64,000 bases of DNA from Brevibacterium paucivorans (GCF_016907735.1 NZ_JAFBCP010000001.1:806001-870000), one strand, 5' to 3'; shown: positions 1 to 10,940, counted from the stretch's first letter. Numbers and translations: made by a program. Notes: a model not told the origin generated them from the sequence alone.

Positions 1-1
1 T

Positions 2-538
2 GTGACGCAAGGGTTACTGCAAACACTTGAACCCAAAGAAGTCGAAGTTGTCCTCGCCCACGAACTCTCCCACGTTGCGCACCGAGACGTCACAGTCATG
101 ACAGTCGCAGGTGTTTCCGGTGTCGTTGCGGGGCTCATGGTTCGCATGGGCTACTACTCGCGCTACCGCGGTTCAAGCAATAACAACAACGGCGCCTTAA
201 TCCTCCTTGGACTCATGGCGGTAGGTGCCATCGTATACGTGCTCAGTTTCTTCTTGATTCGCGTTCTTTCCCGCTATCGTGAGCTCGCAGCCGACCGCGC
301 GGCCGCTCTTCTCACCGGCGCCCCGTCGACTCTCGCCTCGGCCCTGACAAAACTCAGCGGACAAATGACCAACGTTCCCACGCAAGACCTGCGTGCGCAG
401 GGGGCCGCAAACCACTTGGCATTCCTGCCCGCGGTCAACGGAAAGTCAGTCAAACAACTGTTCTCAACCCACCCGTCGCTGGAAAAGCGCCTCGAACAGT
501 TGAGCAAGATTTCGACGCAACTGTCGCGTCCGCAGTAG
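2..538 (+). CDS. htpX: HtpX-like M48 zinc metalloprotease, C-terminal part
   Basis: Partial gene; the N-terminus lies before the window. The zinc motif HELSH is at visible residues 20-24 and a second conserved stretch (RELAADR, around residue 93) supplies the usual third ligand, as in M48/HtpX membrane proteases that degrade damaged membrane proteins. Two hydrophobic stretches lie between them. The GTG at position 2 is most likely an internal Val codon (family members read VTQGLLQ here), not a start. It is followed 41 bp later by a PspAB-like gene, a pairing seen in actinobacteria and pointing to envelope stress. Family assignment is firm; exact substrate unknown. Confidence 0.85.
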   Translation: MTQGLLQTLEPKEVEVVLAHELSHVAHRDVTVMTVAGVSGVVAGLMVRMGYYSRYRGSSNNNNGALILLGLMAVGAIVYVLSFFLIRVLSRYRELAADRAAALLTGAPSTLASALTKLSGQMTNVPTQDLRAQGAANHLAFLPAVNGKSVKQLFSTHPSLEKRLEQLSKISTQLSRPQ

Positions 539-579
539 ACCTGACACACGCTCAATGGCAACGACAACGAAGGCACGGT

Positions 580-1158
580 ATGGGATTCTTTGACGCGCTC
601 ATGGGCCGTAGCAAGCCCAAGAAACCAAAACTCGACAACCTTTTTGCAGTTCCCGGAGCAACCCTCACGCTCGAGGTGGCAACTGATTTCACGCCCACGG
701 GAGTCGCTGCGGTTGCCTTCCGCGCCATGGAGGGTGCCGCGATTGCTCAAGCCGAACGCGAAAGTGTCGACCTCATCAAGATGGACGACGCCACCAGTGT
801 TCGACAAGAATCCGACGAGTTCGGATACACGTGGCAGGTGATCCGCGACCAAGACAAAGACATGTCACGGCTCATGACAAACGTACACGCGATTAACTCG
901 GCGCTCGAAAACCAGGGCTTCGGGCCCATGCTCTTGTGCTCTGCCACGTACTTCCGTGACTCAAAAGGGCAAAATGCCGCCATCGTGTACCTGTATAAGC
1001 GCGGGACCTTCTACCCGTTCGTTCAAACGGGGAAGAACACACGCGACACGTCAGTGGAGTTCAACCTCAAAGCCGCTATCGGCGCCGACCTCCCCATGGA
1101 AGATGACACGTCTAAGTGGTCACCCCTGTGGGATGCCCCCGGCATGACGGACCGTTAG
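580..1158 (+). CDS. pspAB: PspA-associated protein PspAB
   Basis: A 192-residue soluble protein starting MGFFDALMGRSKP with a GAAGG-type ribosome site upstream of ATG 580. The N-terminus and the block following it (LDNLFAVPGA, ATDFTPTGVAAVAFR) match the actinobacterial PspAB family, which is found with PspA/PspAA or next to htpX. No membrane segment or catalytic motif is visible. Likely role: accessory factor of the phage-shock type membrane stress response together with the HtpX-like protease. Its TAG stop (1156-1158) overlaps the stop of the convergent S4-domain gene. Name by family recall; molecular function inferred. Confidence 0.7.
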   Translation: MGFFDALMGRSKPKKPKLDNLFAVPGATLTLEVATDFTPTGVAAVAFRAMEGAAIAQAERESVDLIKMDDATSVRQESDEFGYTWQVIRDQDKDMSRLMTNVHAINSALENQGFGPMLLCSATYFRDSKGQNAAIVYLYKRGTFYPFVQTGKNTRDTSVEFNLKAAIGADLPMEDDTSKWSPLWDAPGMTDR

Positions 1159-1370
1159 CCGCGACCTGAAATTTCGAACTCAACCCCAGCGACACTCACC
1201 ACATCGCCGATCCGCAGGGTGGCACCTCGGCGGGTATCTACCTGGCCATTCACGGTCACTTCCCCACCCTGGATCATCTCTTTAGCCATGAAGCCGTCTT
1301 CGGCTACACCGTGAAGTTTAAGGGCTTGGCCAAGCTTGATTGTTTCGTCGCGAATCTCGAGTTTTTCCAT
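1155..1370 (-). CDS. S4-domain RNA-binding protein (YbcJ/YaaA-like)
   Basis: A 71-residue protein that is essentially a lone S4 domain: MAKEMIQGGEVTVNGQ and the run RIGDVVSVAG are the typical alpha-L core. Such mini-proteins (YbcJ, YaaA/RlbA) bind structured RNA and are linked to ribosome assembly; the exact RNA is unknown. The ATG overlaps by one base the TGA of the upstream membrane-protein gene (TGATG), so translation is probably coupled. The 3' end meets pspAB tail to tail with overlapping stop codons. Confidence 0.85.
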   Translation of the reverse strand: MEKLEIRDETIKLGQALKLHGVAEDGFMAKEMIQGGEVTVNGQVDTRRGATLRIGDVVSVAGVEFEISGRG

Positions 1371-2173
1371 CAGAAGTCGAACCCACCAAAGTCTCCGCCA
1401 CCGAAGTCTCCTCCGCCGCCAAAGTCGCCTCCGGCGTCTGCGCCACCGGCGTCCCCGTTCATAGCGTCGTGGTATCCGTCCGCGTACAAGCCGTCAAAAT
1501 TGTGCGCGCCACCAAACATCATGGCTCCCATTAGCATGCCCGGAAGCAATCCAGAACCAGCGTAAGAATTGAAGTACCCCCGGTTATACGCGGCGTACGA
1601 AGGTCCGGCCTCCCAGTAGTTCCGGCGCGTGTAGCCGTCCGCTGTGGTGACCTTGCGGGCGGCGGGTTCGGCACCCACGGCAACACGTTCCGCATCCGCT
1701 GCGCACACCGGAATCGGCCGAGGTTGCCCTCCCACGGGCGCCCAATCGACGTTTTCGACGCTGGGGCCGTGTTGCGGGTTGAAAAAGCACGGCGGGGTTC
1801 GAGTGGGTAGGGGCTTCCCGTCAACGCGAGCCCGGACACAACTGGCCGCATACCGGCCGTCCTCCAGCGCCTCCGTGACATGTTTAATGGCTTCCGGGTC
1901 TTTGACCCGCTCCAAGGTTTCCTTTGCCGTTTCATACGCATTCAGAGCACGCTGGTAGTCCTGACGACCACCTTCGTTCAGCTCAACACCTGCAGTAATG
2001 GTGTCCAAGTACGCGACTTCCTCGCCAAACTCAGTCACATCTTCGTGAGCGGTTTTCTTCACTGCTTCCAAGGCTGCCTGCGCACGAGCGTGTTCCTGTT
2101 GTTTATTTGATCGGTGAATCATAAACGCGCCCACGAACGTCACCGCGAGCAAAACAAGAAACACGTAAAGCAT
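1370..2173 (-). CDS. Membrane-anchored protein with Gly-rich tail, unknown function
   Basis: A 267-residue protein. Residues 2-19 form one transmembrane segment, followed by a charged, probably coiled-coil stretch (about 20-110), a Cys-containing middle part, and a C-terminus made of GGGGDF/GGGDF/GGF repeats ending GFDF. The start ATG at 2173 has GAAAGGG 5 bases upstream. It is co-transcribed and translationally coupled with the S4-domain gene. Similar anchored proteins with Gly-Asp-Phe tails are common in actinobacteria but I know no assigned function. The Gly-rich end may be a flexible interaction segment (inference). Confidence 0.75.
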   Translation of the reverse strand: MLYVFLVLLAVTFVGAFMIHRSNKQQEHARAQAALEAVKKTAHEDVTEFGEEVAYLDTITAGVELNEGGRQDYQRALNAYETAKETLERVKDPEAIKHVTEALEDGRYAASCVRARVDGKPLPTRTPPCFFNPQHGPSVENVDWAPVGGQPRPIPVCAADAERVAVGAEPAARKVTTADGYTRRNYWEAGPSYAAYNRGYFNSYAGSGLLPGMLMGAMMFGGAHNFDGLYADGYHDAMNGDAGGADAGGDFGGGGDFGGGDFGGFDF

Positions 2174-2319
2174 TCAAACCCTTTCAGGGGATGAGACCTT
2201 AATTGAGTGTCACTATTATCGCGAATCACTCTGAGCACAAGCTGAGTTCTACCAGGTGTTTCACCACTATTTGAGCGGGTAAGAGGTATGCGAGCGACGC
2301 CTTTGCCCGCGCGTACTTT

Positions 2320-3072
2320 CTAACTTGTGAGTTCAGCACAGCCCTTGATGATGGTGAGAACACCACCCAGCATTGCTAAAGACAACATGACCACACGGGA
2401 AAACTGCACCGGAACCTTACGCGAACCGAAATCACCGACCACCTGGCCAACTAACAACGCGGCAACCACGGCGAGCCACACCTCGGGAGCCAACTGCGGC
2501 CACGCCGACTCCTCCAAAACCATTTTGCTCGCAACCGACGCCATCCCAACCGTGATGAAGACCGGCTGGATGGACGCAGCAAAAGCGATCTGTTGCCACC
2601 GTGTAAGCACGGCGTAGGAACTCAAGAACGGCCCGCCCATGCCGGCCGACGCGTTCATCACACCCGCACCGGCACCAAACAGGAAGGCGTTTCGCGAACA
2701 AAACTTGATGGGGTCGAAGATTCGGCTCAGATACAGCGACGTCGCAAGTGAGCCCACAATCAACACACCGATGAACACGTGGAGCCAGGAGCTGGGCATA
2801 CTGTTTGCGAGCAAGGCACCCGGGAACGTACCAGCAAGAGCGCCCGCTATGAGCACACCTGACTGCCTCCAGTGGACATTTCGCCACGTTCGAGCGAACA
2901 CAATGACGGACGACAACGCGCCCAAGATATTCACCAGCACAACGCCCGGAATTGGGGCAAGAACGAGAACAATGAATGGCCCCGAGACCAACGCAAACCC
3001 CATGCCTGCCATCCGCTGTAAGAGCGCGCCCACAAAGGCGGTGCTACAGATCACAAAAATGGCAAGAGTCAT
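2320..3072 (-). CDS. TauE/SafE-family membrane exporter
   Basis: A 250-residue, roughly eight-helix membrane protein starting MTLAIFVICSTAFVGALLQR. The pattern of GxxxA-rich helices in two similar halves (GPFIVL..PIPGVVLVN and NASAGMGGPFLSSYAVL) is that of TauE/SafE (DUF81) permeases, which move sulfite, sulfoacetate or other small organic anions. An upstream TTG at 3090 could extend it by six residues, but it abuts the hairpin at 3091-3122, so ATG 3072 is preferred. Substrate cannot be predicted; no sulfur genes lie next to it. Confidence 0.8.
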   Translation of the reverse strand: MTLAIFVICSTAFVGALLQRMAGMGFALVSGPFIVLVLAPIPGVVLVNILGALSSVIVFARTWRNVHWRQSGVLIAGALAGTFPGALLANSMPSSWLHVFIGVLIVGSLATSLYLSRIFDPIKFCSRNAFLFGAGAGVMNASAGMGGPFLSSYAVLTRWQQIAFAASIQPVFITVGMASVASKMVLEESAWPQLAPEVWLAVVAALLVGQVVGDFGSRKVPVQFSRVVMLSLAMLGGVLTIIKGCAELTS

Positions 3073-3090
3073 TCGCCCACTGTAACCCAA

Positions 3091-3122
3091 TGTGGCCCTC
3101 TACCGAGCGGTAGAGGGCCACA
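3091..3122 (-). terminator. Perfect 15-bp hairpin downstream of groEL
   Basis: Two perfect 15-base arms (3091-3105 and 3108-3122) separated by only two bases lie 21 bp beyond the groEL stop. No U-tract follows on the minus strand, a form often seen in actinobacterial terminators. It very likely ends the groEL transcript and separates it from the TauE/SafE gene. Confidence 0.75.
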
Positions 3123-3143
3123 TCTGAGACGAGCGGTTACGGA

Positions 3144-4802
<1,659 letters not shown>

Positions 4803-4908
4803 TTATGTTCACGTCATACAGAGCCCGCGACGGCGGGGTTTATCTAACCGATTCCCTTCTTCGGTTTAACAAACCCTCATCTGCACTCAGTGCTTGCCAC
4901 GTCTAGAT

Positions 4909-4935
4909 TTAGCACTCTCCACCATCGAGTGCAAA
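4909..4935 (-). promoter_or_regulatory. CIRCE element (HrcA operator) of groEL
   Basis: TTAGCACTC, nine bases, GAGTGCAAA: the consensus inverted repeat TTAGCACTC-N9-GAGTGCTAA with one mismatch. It lies 137 bp before the groEL start, so the message probably has a leader of roughly 100 bases, which contains a small hairpin (CCCGC/GCGGG at 4824-4837). Repression by HrcA is established for this element. Confidence 0.92.
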
Positions 4936-4977
4936 TGCAGAACGCCTGAGGCGCCCGAAAGTCTATGAAAATCGCGT

Positions 4978-5181
4978 TTAGAGGGGCGTAACAGCTTCAG
5001 CCTGCGGGCCCTTGTCGCCCTGTCCTACGTTGAACTCAACCTGCTGGCCTTCTTGCAGTGAACGATATCCATCCATCTGGATCTCCGAGTAGTGCACGAA
5101 GATGTCTTGGTCGCTGTCGTCAACGGTGATAAACCCGTAGCCCTTTTCAGCGTTGAACCACTTGACCGTTCCCTGCGTCAT
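4978..5181 (-). CDS. Cold-shock protein (CspA family)
   Basis: A 67-residue single-domain OB-fold protein starting [18 protein letters not shown]. The RNA-binding motifs RNP1 (KGYGFI) and RNP2 (DIFVHYSEI) are intact. It binds single-stranded RNA and DNA and melts mRNA structure. Three in-frame ATGs occur (5193, 5187, 5181); only 5181 has GGAG at a normal distance, whereas the ATG at 5187 directly abuts it. It lies on the same strand as groEL, downstream of a long upstream gap (5182-5460). Confidence 0.95.
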   Translation of the reverse strand: MTQGTVKWFNAEKGYGFITVDDSDQDIFVHYSEIQMDGYRSLQEGQQVEFNVGQGDKGPQAEAVTPL

Positions 5182-5193
5182 TGTCATCTCCAA

Positions 5194-5460
5194 CTGTGTA
5201 TTGCTTCGTTGCGTACGTGTAGCACTCCCGATACTACAGAGGTTTAACCAATGTTTTTGCAGGTCGCAGCGTATTTATGCCCTGTTAGCTCCACACATTT
5301 GCGCCCATATATCCAAAGGAAATATCGCCAAAGACGCAAAACAACACAAGGGCCCTAATTTTTCACGCAGATGCGACACGTAGCGTCGATCCTCGTAGGA
5401 AAATGCACAGAAAGAATTTTTCAACACGGCGTGTGCAATAACCGAACATGCCCCACGTGT
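5194..5460. other. Intergenic stretch upstream of the cold-shock gene
   Basis: About 270 bp without a coding signal between the cold-shock gene and the LytR_C gene, both on the minus strand. It is clearly more AT-rich than its surroundings (for example 5330-5365). It must hold the cold-shock promoter and probably a long 5' leader of the type that regulates csp mRNAs. I could not define a promoter with confidence. Confidence 0.4.
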
Positions 5461-6441
5461 TTATTCACTAACGCCGGCTTCTTCACCAGACGGGTCACCA
5501 GCACCGCCGTCGGCTTCGCCACCGGACTGATCGCCGCCGTCGGATCCACCACCGGATTGATCACCAGCTCCACCGTCAGAGCCGTCAGATTGGTCGCTTC
5601 CTCCACCACCGGAGTCGCGACCAGCCCCACCGGACCTGTCGCCAGAACGGCCACCGGAGTCGCGACCAGACCCGCTACGGGATTTGCCGCCAGAGCGATC
5701 ACCAGAGTCGCGACCAGACCCGCTACGGGATTTGCCGCCGGAGCGATCACCAGAGTCGCGACCAGCCCCACCGGACCTGTCGCCAGAACGACCGCTGGAT
5801 CCACTTCCCGACCCGCCACCTGTGCGACTATTGGCCACCCCATCAGTGTCTTCACCGGCGCCCTCGCCAGATCCACTACTAGTCTCGTCAGAGGGCTCTT
5901 CCGAACCCGCGTTTTTGGCAATATCCGAGTTCAGCAACAGGGTGATGTCCGTGCTGTATTCGGAGCTGGACTCGACTTCTTCTACTCCGATGAGTTCGGC
6001 CAGCTCTTTGGCTTCTTCCTCAAAATCGTCCGCGTAGTACACCACCGACGTCGACGAAGCTGACCGTCCAGGCTCCGTCTTGACATCCTTCCACCCGGCG
6101 TCTTCGATCTTCTTTGCGATCTCTTTTTCAGCACCGGTCACACCAGATGCGTTGAGCACCTGCACAGTACCCGAGTGCTCCTTGACATCGACCGTAGTTT
6201 CGGTAGGTGCCGGTGTTTCGGTTTCACTGTTTGCAGGCTCAGCCGTCTGCTCTTCGGGGTCAACGGCAGAAGAACCAATGATCCGCACTGCGCCGATCAC
6301 GAGTACAAGAGCGACGACCGCCAGAACGGCAATAAGCGAAATCGCTGCCGTCTGACTCATACCACTCGATTGGCGACGGTGCGCTCCCTTTCGCCCCGAA
6401 GGAACGATGGAGTCGAATTCGTCTCGTGGGTATTTGGTCAT
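5461..6441 (-). CDS. LytR_C-domain membrane protein with Ser/Gly/Asp/Arg repeat tail
   Basis: A 326-residue protein: short cytoplasmic part, one transmembrane helix (about residues 30-52), an acidic Thr/Pro linker, then a LytR_C-type domain (GTVQVLNASGVTGAEKEIAKKI onward, about 90-185), and a 130-residue low-complexity tail of SGGKSRSGSGRDSGDR-type repeats ending in an acidic stretch. LytR_C domains occur on LCP cell-wall ligases and as stand-alone envelope proteins, so an extracytoplasmic cell-wall role is likely (inference). The tail is encoded by 48-bp tandem repeats and may vary in length between strains. A DUF3263 gene lies 3 bp upstream, as in many actinobacteria. Confidence 0.8.
   Translation of the reverse strand: MTKYPRDEFDSIVPSGRKGAHRRQSSGMSQTAAISLIAVLAVVALVLVIGAVRIIGSSAVDPEEQTAEPANSETETPAPTETTVDVKEHSGTVQVLNASGVTGAEKEIAKKIEDAGWKDVKTEPGRSASSTSVVYYADDFEEEAKELAELIGVEEVESSSEYSTDITLLLNSDIAKNAGSEEPSDETSSGSGEGAGEDTDGVANSRTGGGSGSGSSGRSGDRSGGAGRDSGDRSGGKSRSGSGRDSGDRSGGKSRSGSGRDSGGRSGDRSGGAGRDSGGGGSDQSDGSDGGAGDQSGGGSDGGDQSGGEADGGAGDPSGEEAGVSE
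5612..5790 (-). repeat. 48-bp tandem coding repeats
   Basis: Units starting GAGTCGCGACCAG recur at 5657, 5705 and 5753 (period 48). The first two are nearly identical along their length; the third changes to the variant CCCCACCGGACC, which is also present from 5612. The array encodes 16-residue Ser/Gly/Arg/Asp units of the LytR_C protein. Repeat number could change by slippage. Confidence 0.85.
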
Positions 6442-6444
6442 GTT

Positions 6445-6696
6445 TTAACGGGCCATCCTCTGTGCTCGATCACGCTGGCGTCCGTCCCGGATTCGACGGA
6501 GGCGTTTGATCAAAATAGGGTCTTGCTCATACGCGTGCGGGTTATCCAAAAGTGAGTTCAGAATCTGGAAGTATCCGGTAGAGCTCATGTTGAACTGTTC
6601 TCGGATCGCATGCTCCTTGACACCACCCAGAGTGTGCCACTGCCGCTCGAATTCGAGCACCTTCTGCTCGAGCTCACTAAGCTTCTCAGACTCCAT
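6445..6696 (-). CDS. DUF3263 protein (small HTH-like)
   Basis: An 83-residue basic protein starting MESEKLSELEQKVLEFERQW, with the DUF3263 hallmark (FNMSSTGYFQILNSLLDNPHA). The helical pattern resembles a sigma-region-4-like helix-turn-helix and the tail is Arg-rich, so nucleic-acid binding is plausible, but no function is established. A GAAGGAAGGTG ribosome site supports ATG 6696 over the GTG at 6711. It forms a two-gene operon with the LytR_C gene, 3 bp apart. Confidence 0.85.
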   Translation of the reverse strand: MESEKLSELEQKVLEFERQWHTLGGVKEHAIREQFNMSSTGYFQILNSLLDNPHAYEQDPILIKRLRRIRDGRQRDRAQRMAR

Positions 6697-6768
6697 GTCA
6701 CCTTCCTTCACTGCGCGCTATTCTACCCACCATTGACCGGCACGCATTTCAGACACTTCGAGGGAAGA

Positions 6769-6799
6769 AGAAACGGGAGTGCTATGCACTCCCGTTTCT
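6769..6799 (-). terminator. Rho-independent terminator of the aldehyde dehydrogenase gene
   Basis: Perfect 14-bp stem (6769-6782 with 6786-6799), three-base loop, followed on the minus strand by TTCTTC. It is placed between the aldehyde dehydrogenase stop and the DUF3263 gene. Confidence 0.85.
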
Positions 6800-6856
6800 G
6801 TCTCGCCGAGGTCGTTCTCACCCACCATTGGCACAGTGAGTGTCCGCGGGTGAAGT

Positions 6857-8323
6857 TCAGCGAATCGCTACGTTGATCTGCTTGATCTGGGTGAAGCCTT
6901 CAAGCATTCCTTCTAGCGAAGCCTCGCGTCCAAATCCAGAGGTCTTCATACCACCGTAGGACTGACCGACCTGCTGGCCACCGCCCTGGTTGACCTGGAC
7001 CCAACCGGATTCAATTGCGTTAGCTACGCGCAACGCACGGTCGATGTCCTTGGTGAACACGTATGCTGCAAGTCCGTAGTCGGAGTCGTTTGCCATAGCA
7101 ATGACTTCTTCTTCGGTTTCGAATCGGATGACCGAAAGAACCGGGCCAAAAATCTCTTCGCGGCTGGTCTGCCAGTCGTTCTTGGCGTTCGCGAACACAA
7201 CAGGTGCGTGGTAGAAACCAGGCTCACCAACCTCCAAAGAGTCGCTGCCGTCATATGCGACGTCCACACCCTCCATAGAGCGACCGATTTCAATGTACTG
7301 CGCGATCTGGTCATACTGCTTTTCGTTGATCACACATCCGATGTCGGACGACTCGTCGCGTGGGTCACCGACCTTCATGCCCTTGATGCGCTCAACGAGC
7401 TTGCCCAAGAATTCGTCGTAGATGTCAGCGTGGATGAACAGACGCGAGCCCATGGTGCAAGACTGCCCCTGACGTGCAAAACGTGTCGACAGCAATACCT
7501 GATCCAGAACCTCGTCCGACATTGCGTCGGGGAACACGAGGTTGGGGCTCTTACCGCCCAACTCCATAGACGAGTGAGCGAGCCGGGAGCCTGCCACCTC
7601 GGCAACATGGCGACCCACGCCAGTGGAACCGGTGAAGGACACCTTGTCGACGTCAGGGTGCTGCGTGAGCGCTTCACCAATGACCGATCCCTTACCCGTG
7701 ACAACGTTGAGAACACCAGCTGGGAGGATGTCGCCAATCACCTGAGCCATTCGCAGAATCGTCAGTGGGGCGTCTTCTGCACACTTAAGAACAATCGTGT
7801 TTCCAGCAGCCAAAGCTGCAGGGGTTTTGAACGCGGCGATCATGAGTGGCGAGTTCCACGGAAGAATACCGGCAACAACACCGAGTGGCACACGCTTGGT
7901 GAACTGCAACTGATCTGGCCCCGTTGGCAGGGTATTGCCTTTCACTTCGCCTGCAACTCCACCAAAGTAGCGGAACAGGTCCACGAGGATGTTGGTTTCT
8001 GGGCGGGCCTGCGTGCGAACCGCGTTACCGGTGTCCAAGGCAGTGAGCTGAGCGAGATCCTCAGATGCTTCCTCAAGTGCATCGGCACACTGGGTGAGCA
8101 ACTTCTGGCGTTCCTTAAAGTGCAACTGTGACCATGCGGGGAACGCGGCGCGGGCTGCTTTGACCGCTACATCAGCGTCTTCAGCTTTTCCGTTAGGAAC
8201 GGTTGCAATGACCTGGTTGCGGTCAATGGGAGTGATGACGTTTGAACGGTCACCGTCAACCGCTTCAACCCATTCGCCACCAATGAACATCTGCCAGTCT
8301 TGTGCCTGAGGGAAATCAGCCAT
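6857..8323 (-). CDS. Aldehyde dehydrogenase, NAD(P)-dependent
   Basis: A 488-residue enzyme of the ALDH superfamily that oxidises an aldehyde to its acid. Visible residues: Asn157 (PWN), the NAD-site TGSTGVG (231-237), Glu254 in MELGGKSP and nucleophile Cys289 in GQSC. The sequence is of the betaine-aldehyde/phenylacetaldehyde type, but the substrate cannot be fixed. The start [10 protein letters not shown] (ATG 8323, AAAGGA upstream) is preferred over an upstream ATG. It appears to be a single-gene transcript: a terminator follows and a divergent uracil-DNA glycosylase gene lies upstream. Confidence 0.9.
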   Translation of the reverse strand: MADFPQAQDWQMFIGGEWVEAVDGDRSNVITPIDRNQVIATVPNGKAEDADVAVKAARAAFPAWSQLHFKERQKLLTQCADALEEASEDLAQLTALDTGNAVRTQARPETNILVDLFRYFGGVAGEVKGNTLPTGPDQLQFTKRVPLGVVAGILPWNSPLMIAAFKTPAALAAGNTIVLKCAEDAPLTILRMAQVIGDILPAGVLNVVTGKGSVIGEALTQHPDVDKVSFTGSTGVGRHVAEVAGSRLAHSSMELGGKSPNLVFPDAMSDEVLDQVLLSTRFARQGQSCTMGSRLFIHADIYDEFLGKLVERIKGMKVGDPRDESSDIGCVINEKQYDQIAQYIEIGRSMEGVDVAYDGSDSLEVGEPGFYHAPVVFANAKNDWQTSREEIFGPVLSVIRFETEEEVIAMANDSDYGLAAYVFTKDIDRALRVANAIESGWVQVNQGGGQQVGQSYGGMKTSGFGREASLEGMLEGFTQIKQINVAIR

Positions 8324-8454
8324 GTCGATCCTTTCGTTGGATAAACCTCCCAGCCAGCATAGCGACACTGAGTGACGCGCGACACATCAGCCCACGATCT
8401 TCACACCCGAAAAATTTGCACACGGGCTGTGCGCCCTGCACTAGGCTCGAGAAT

Positions 8455-9132
8455 ATGGCTCTGACTGACATCATGGCCCCCGACTGGGCCCACGCAATGG
8501 AACCTGTAGCAGACAAGATCGCCCGCATGGGCGACTTCTTGCGCGCTGAGATCGCCCAGGACCGTGGCTATCTGCCTGCCGGGAACGCGGTTTTCCGTGC
8601 CTTTGAAGAGCCCCTGGCCAACGTCAAGGTTCTCATTGTGGGACAAGACCCCTACCCCACAGTTGGCCACCCCATTGGACTGTCGTTCGCAGTCGACCCG
8701 CACGTCCGCCCTCTCCCCCGCTCCCTTGCCAACATTTACCGCGAACTGTACGACGACCTCGGCGTTGAACCTGCCCAACACGGCGACCTGCAGGCGTGGC
8801 AGCGCCAAGGCGTTATGCTCCTCAACCGGGTTCTCACCGTTTCGCCAGGCGTCCCAGGGTCGCATAGGGGCGCGGGCTGGGAGGACATCACTGATCACGC
8901 AATCCGGGTATTGGCTCGCCGAGGTGGTCCGCTGGTTGCGATTTTGTGGGGCCGGCAGGCGCAGTCCCTGGCTCGCGAATTAGGGGACGTGCCCACCATC
9001 GAGTCGGCGCACCCGTCACCTTTATCGGCTTCCCGCGGGTTCTTTGGGTCGCGGCCGTTCAGTCGAGCGAATCAGATTCTTCAGGATCAGGGTTCTGAGC
9101 CTGTTGTTTGGCGTTTACCCGACGCTTCATAA
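8455..9132 (+). CDS. ung: Uracil-DNA glycosylase, family 1
   Basis: A 225-residue base-excision-repair enzyme that removes uracil from DNA. Family-1 motifs are intact: GQDPYP (63-68, catalytic Asp65) and the [16 protein letters not shown]-intercalation loop near the C-terminus. ATG 8455 begins [11 protein letters not shown]; a longer in-frame extension upstream would overlap the divergent aldehyde dehydrogenase promoter. The last 74 bp overlap the 3' end of the convergent ThrE gene. Confidence 0.95.
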   Translation: MALTDIMAPDWAHAMEPVADKIARMGDFLRAEIAQDRGYLPAGNAVFRAFEEPLANVKVLIVGQDPYPTVGHPIGLSFAVDPHVRPLPRSLANIYRELYDDLGVEPAQHGDLQAWQRQGVMLLNRVLTVSPGVPGSHRGAGWEDITDHAIRVLARRGGPLVAILWGRQAQSLARELGDVPTIESAHPSPLSASRGFFGSRPFSRANQILQDQGSEPVVWRLPDAS

Positions 9133-10657
9133 ACGGGCGCACAATAAAGTCACCCAGGATTGCTCCCACACCAATAGCAGCGTTCGCGGTCAGTGCGGCG
9201 AACAGGGCAGACAGACCGTTTGCAAGGCTCACGAATTCTTCCGGTTCAACGATCTTGTACACCGACGAGAAGATCGACAGACCTTGGAGGAGCGGGAAAA
9301 TGGTGGGGATCATGAGCACGATGACCGGTGCGCCACGTTTGAACGCGGCCGGCCGGCACAGGAAACCCACCACGGTCGACGAAACGAAGCACGCCAGAAT
9401 GTTTCCCACGCCCAGCACCATGAGCCCGACGAGAACCACAAAACCGATCAGTCCAATGACCCCAGCGATCATCACGGTTCGTTTGGCGGCTTGATACCCA
9501 ATAGCGCCACAGGCCGCTACCAAGAATGCTGCGAACAAGGCAACGATTGTGGTCAGGGCGTCAATCCCACTCGAGCGGACAATCACGTCGATTTCGCGCA
9601 AGTGCATAAGGCGCCCAACGTACAGGCCAAATGCAATGCCGGACACAATCCCGGCAAAGGACATAAACAGCGTGATCGACCTGCCCGCCGCTGTGAGCGG
9701 GAAGTCCGTGAGCGCATCCTGTACCGCAGACACCAATGTCACCGTGGGGAGCAGGAGCACGATTCCCCCGGCGATCATGTATTGCGGACTGGCGATCAGT
9801 CCGAACGAGTACGTGACCATCGCGACCAACGTCACCACGACCGTCTGCGCCATGATCACGAAGAATGGCGGCACGCTGACGCGGTAGAGGACCTTGCCGA
9901 ACCAGTCGGACGCAATCGCGATCACAAAACCCAGAATCGAAGCCACGCCGTTTCCACCGACCAGGTTGATGAAGCACATGACAAGAACACCCCACGCCAG
10001 GGTGACGACCCATTCAGCGTACGGCCGTTTCTGCCGGCGAATCGCGTCGAGCCTGGAGCGTGCTTCGTCGTAGTCGATCTTGCCGTCGACCATGTCAGCG
10101 ACGAGCGAATGAACGGAAGACAGTTTGGCGAAGTGAAGAGACAGTGCGCGCACCACACGCACAACCGTGAGGAGTTTGCCGTCGGGGTCGGAGTAGTGAA
10201 CGGTGAGCGACGTAGCCGTCAGGTCGACTTCGGCATTAGGAAGTCCCATGGCTGAACACGTGGCGATAACAGCGAGTTCAGTTTCGGCACTCGAGGCGCC
10301 CCCGCGCAACATGATCGCCCCCAGGTCCACAGAAAGGTCCAAGATGAGGCGGGCTTCGGACTCGGTTTTTGCACGGGCTTCGACAGGCTCCTGAAAAGGG
10401 GTTCCTTTGAGCATCGCCACAATAGGAACCGGCTGAGTGGGCGGCGAAGGGTCAGAGACGATCTTCTCTACCGTGCGGCGGGCAATGTCTTCTGCGCGTT
10501 TGCGCGTGGACTTGCGTAAAGGTGCCGAGGTGGTCGCCAGGAGTTTCCTGGCCCGCGACTGACGCTTGGGTTGCGGCGCAGGTTCGGTTTTCAGCGCCGA
10601 CTGAGGAAGGGCCGCACCGCGGGTTGTTGGTTGCGTTGTTGGCTTCTGCTCGCTCAC
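9059..10657 (-). CDS. thrE: Threonine/serine exporter, ThrE family (fused)
   Basis: A 532-residue protein: a basic Pro/Ala/Lys-rich N-terminus (about 1-110), a ThrE N-domain (from [23 protein letters not shown]) with five hydrophobic helices, and a second ThrE_2-type half with another set of five. This two-in-one arrangement is that of Corynebacterium glutamicum ThrE, which exports threonine and serine by proton exchange. The start is uncertain: GTG 10657 is the only plausible in-frame start before the domain, with a distant AAGG. The coding end overlaps ung by 74 bp. Confidence 0.85.
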   Translation of the reverse strand: MSEQKPTTQPTTRGAALPQSALKTEPAPQPKRQSRARKLLATTSAPLRKSTRKRAEDIARRTVEKIVSDPSPPTQPVPIVAMLKGTPFQEPVEARAKTESEARLILDLSVDLGAIMLRGGASSAETELAVIATCSAMGLPNAEVDLTATSLTVHYSDPDGKLLTVVRVVRALSLHFAKLSSVHSLVADMVDGKIDYDEARSRLDAIRRQKRPYAEWVVTLAWGVLVMCFINLVGGNGVASILGFVIAIASDWFGKVLYRVSVPPFFVIMAQTVVVTLVAMVTYSFGLIASPQYMIAGGIVLLLPTVTLVSAVQDALTDFPLTAAGRSITLFMSFAGIVSGIAFGLYVGRLMHLREIDVIVRSSGIDALTTIVALFAAFLVAACGAIGYQAAKRTVMIAGVIGLIGFVVLVGLMVLGVGNILACFVSSTVVGFLCRPAAFKRGAPVIVLMIPTIFPLLQGLSIFSSVYKIVEPEEFVSLANGLSALFAALTANAAIGVGAILGDFIVRPFMKRRVNAKQQAQNPDPEESDSLD

Positions 10658-10940
10658 GCTGACATCAAACCTTCTGCACCGTTGAAGCTCAATGAATGTA
10701 GGTGTCCCGATGTGCGCGGACGGTAAACGTTCACTGTGCTCCTTTCGTGGACGTGTGGGGTGTGTGAGCGTCTTCGCGTCAGAATCGTACACTCCTACGT
10801 TACCCGCATTCTGGGCGACTTCTACACGCACGGTGGGCATAGTGTGAAGGTCGAATGTGAGGAGGTCTGAAGGGGGCCGATTACGCCTGAAAAGTCGTAT
10901 TATGAGGTCACAGTACGCACTCCATCAGGTCGAAGGAAAA
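10658..10940. promoter_or_regulatory. Divergent promoter region thrE / SGNH hydrolase
   Basis: This 283-bp gap separates divergent genes and must carry both promoters. I see no clear operator; coding-like frames here are extensions of the flanking genes without ribosome sites. Confidence 0.3.

Noticed and set aside
3073..3090. TTG start extending the TauE/SafE protein by six residues
   Set aside because: It abuts the terminator hairpin, and the family N-terminus begins at the ATG.
5600..5800. CRISPR-like regularly spaced repeats
   Set aside because: The units are contiguous 48-bp coding repeats in frame with the LytR_C protein; there are no unique spacers.
9044..10255. 403-codon plus-strand ORF
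   Set aside because: Antisense to thrE, His/Arg/Asp-rich composition typical of a shadow frame.
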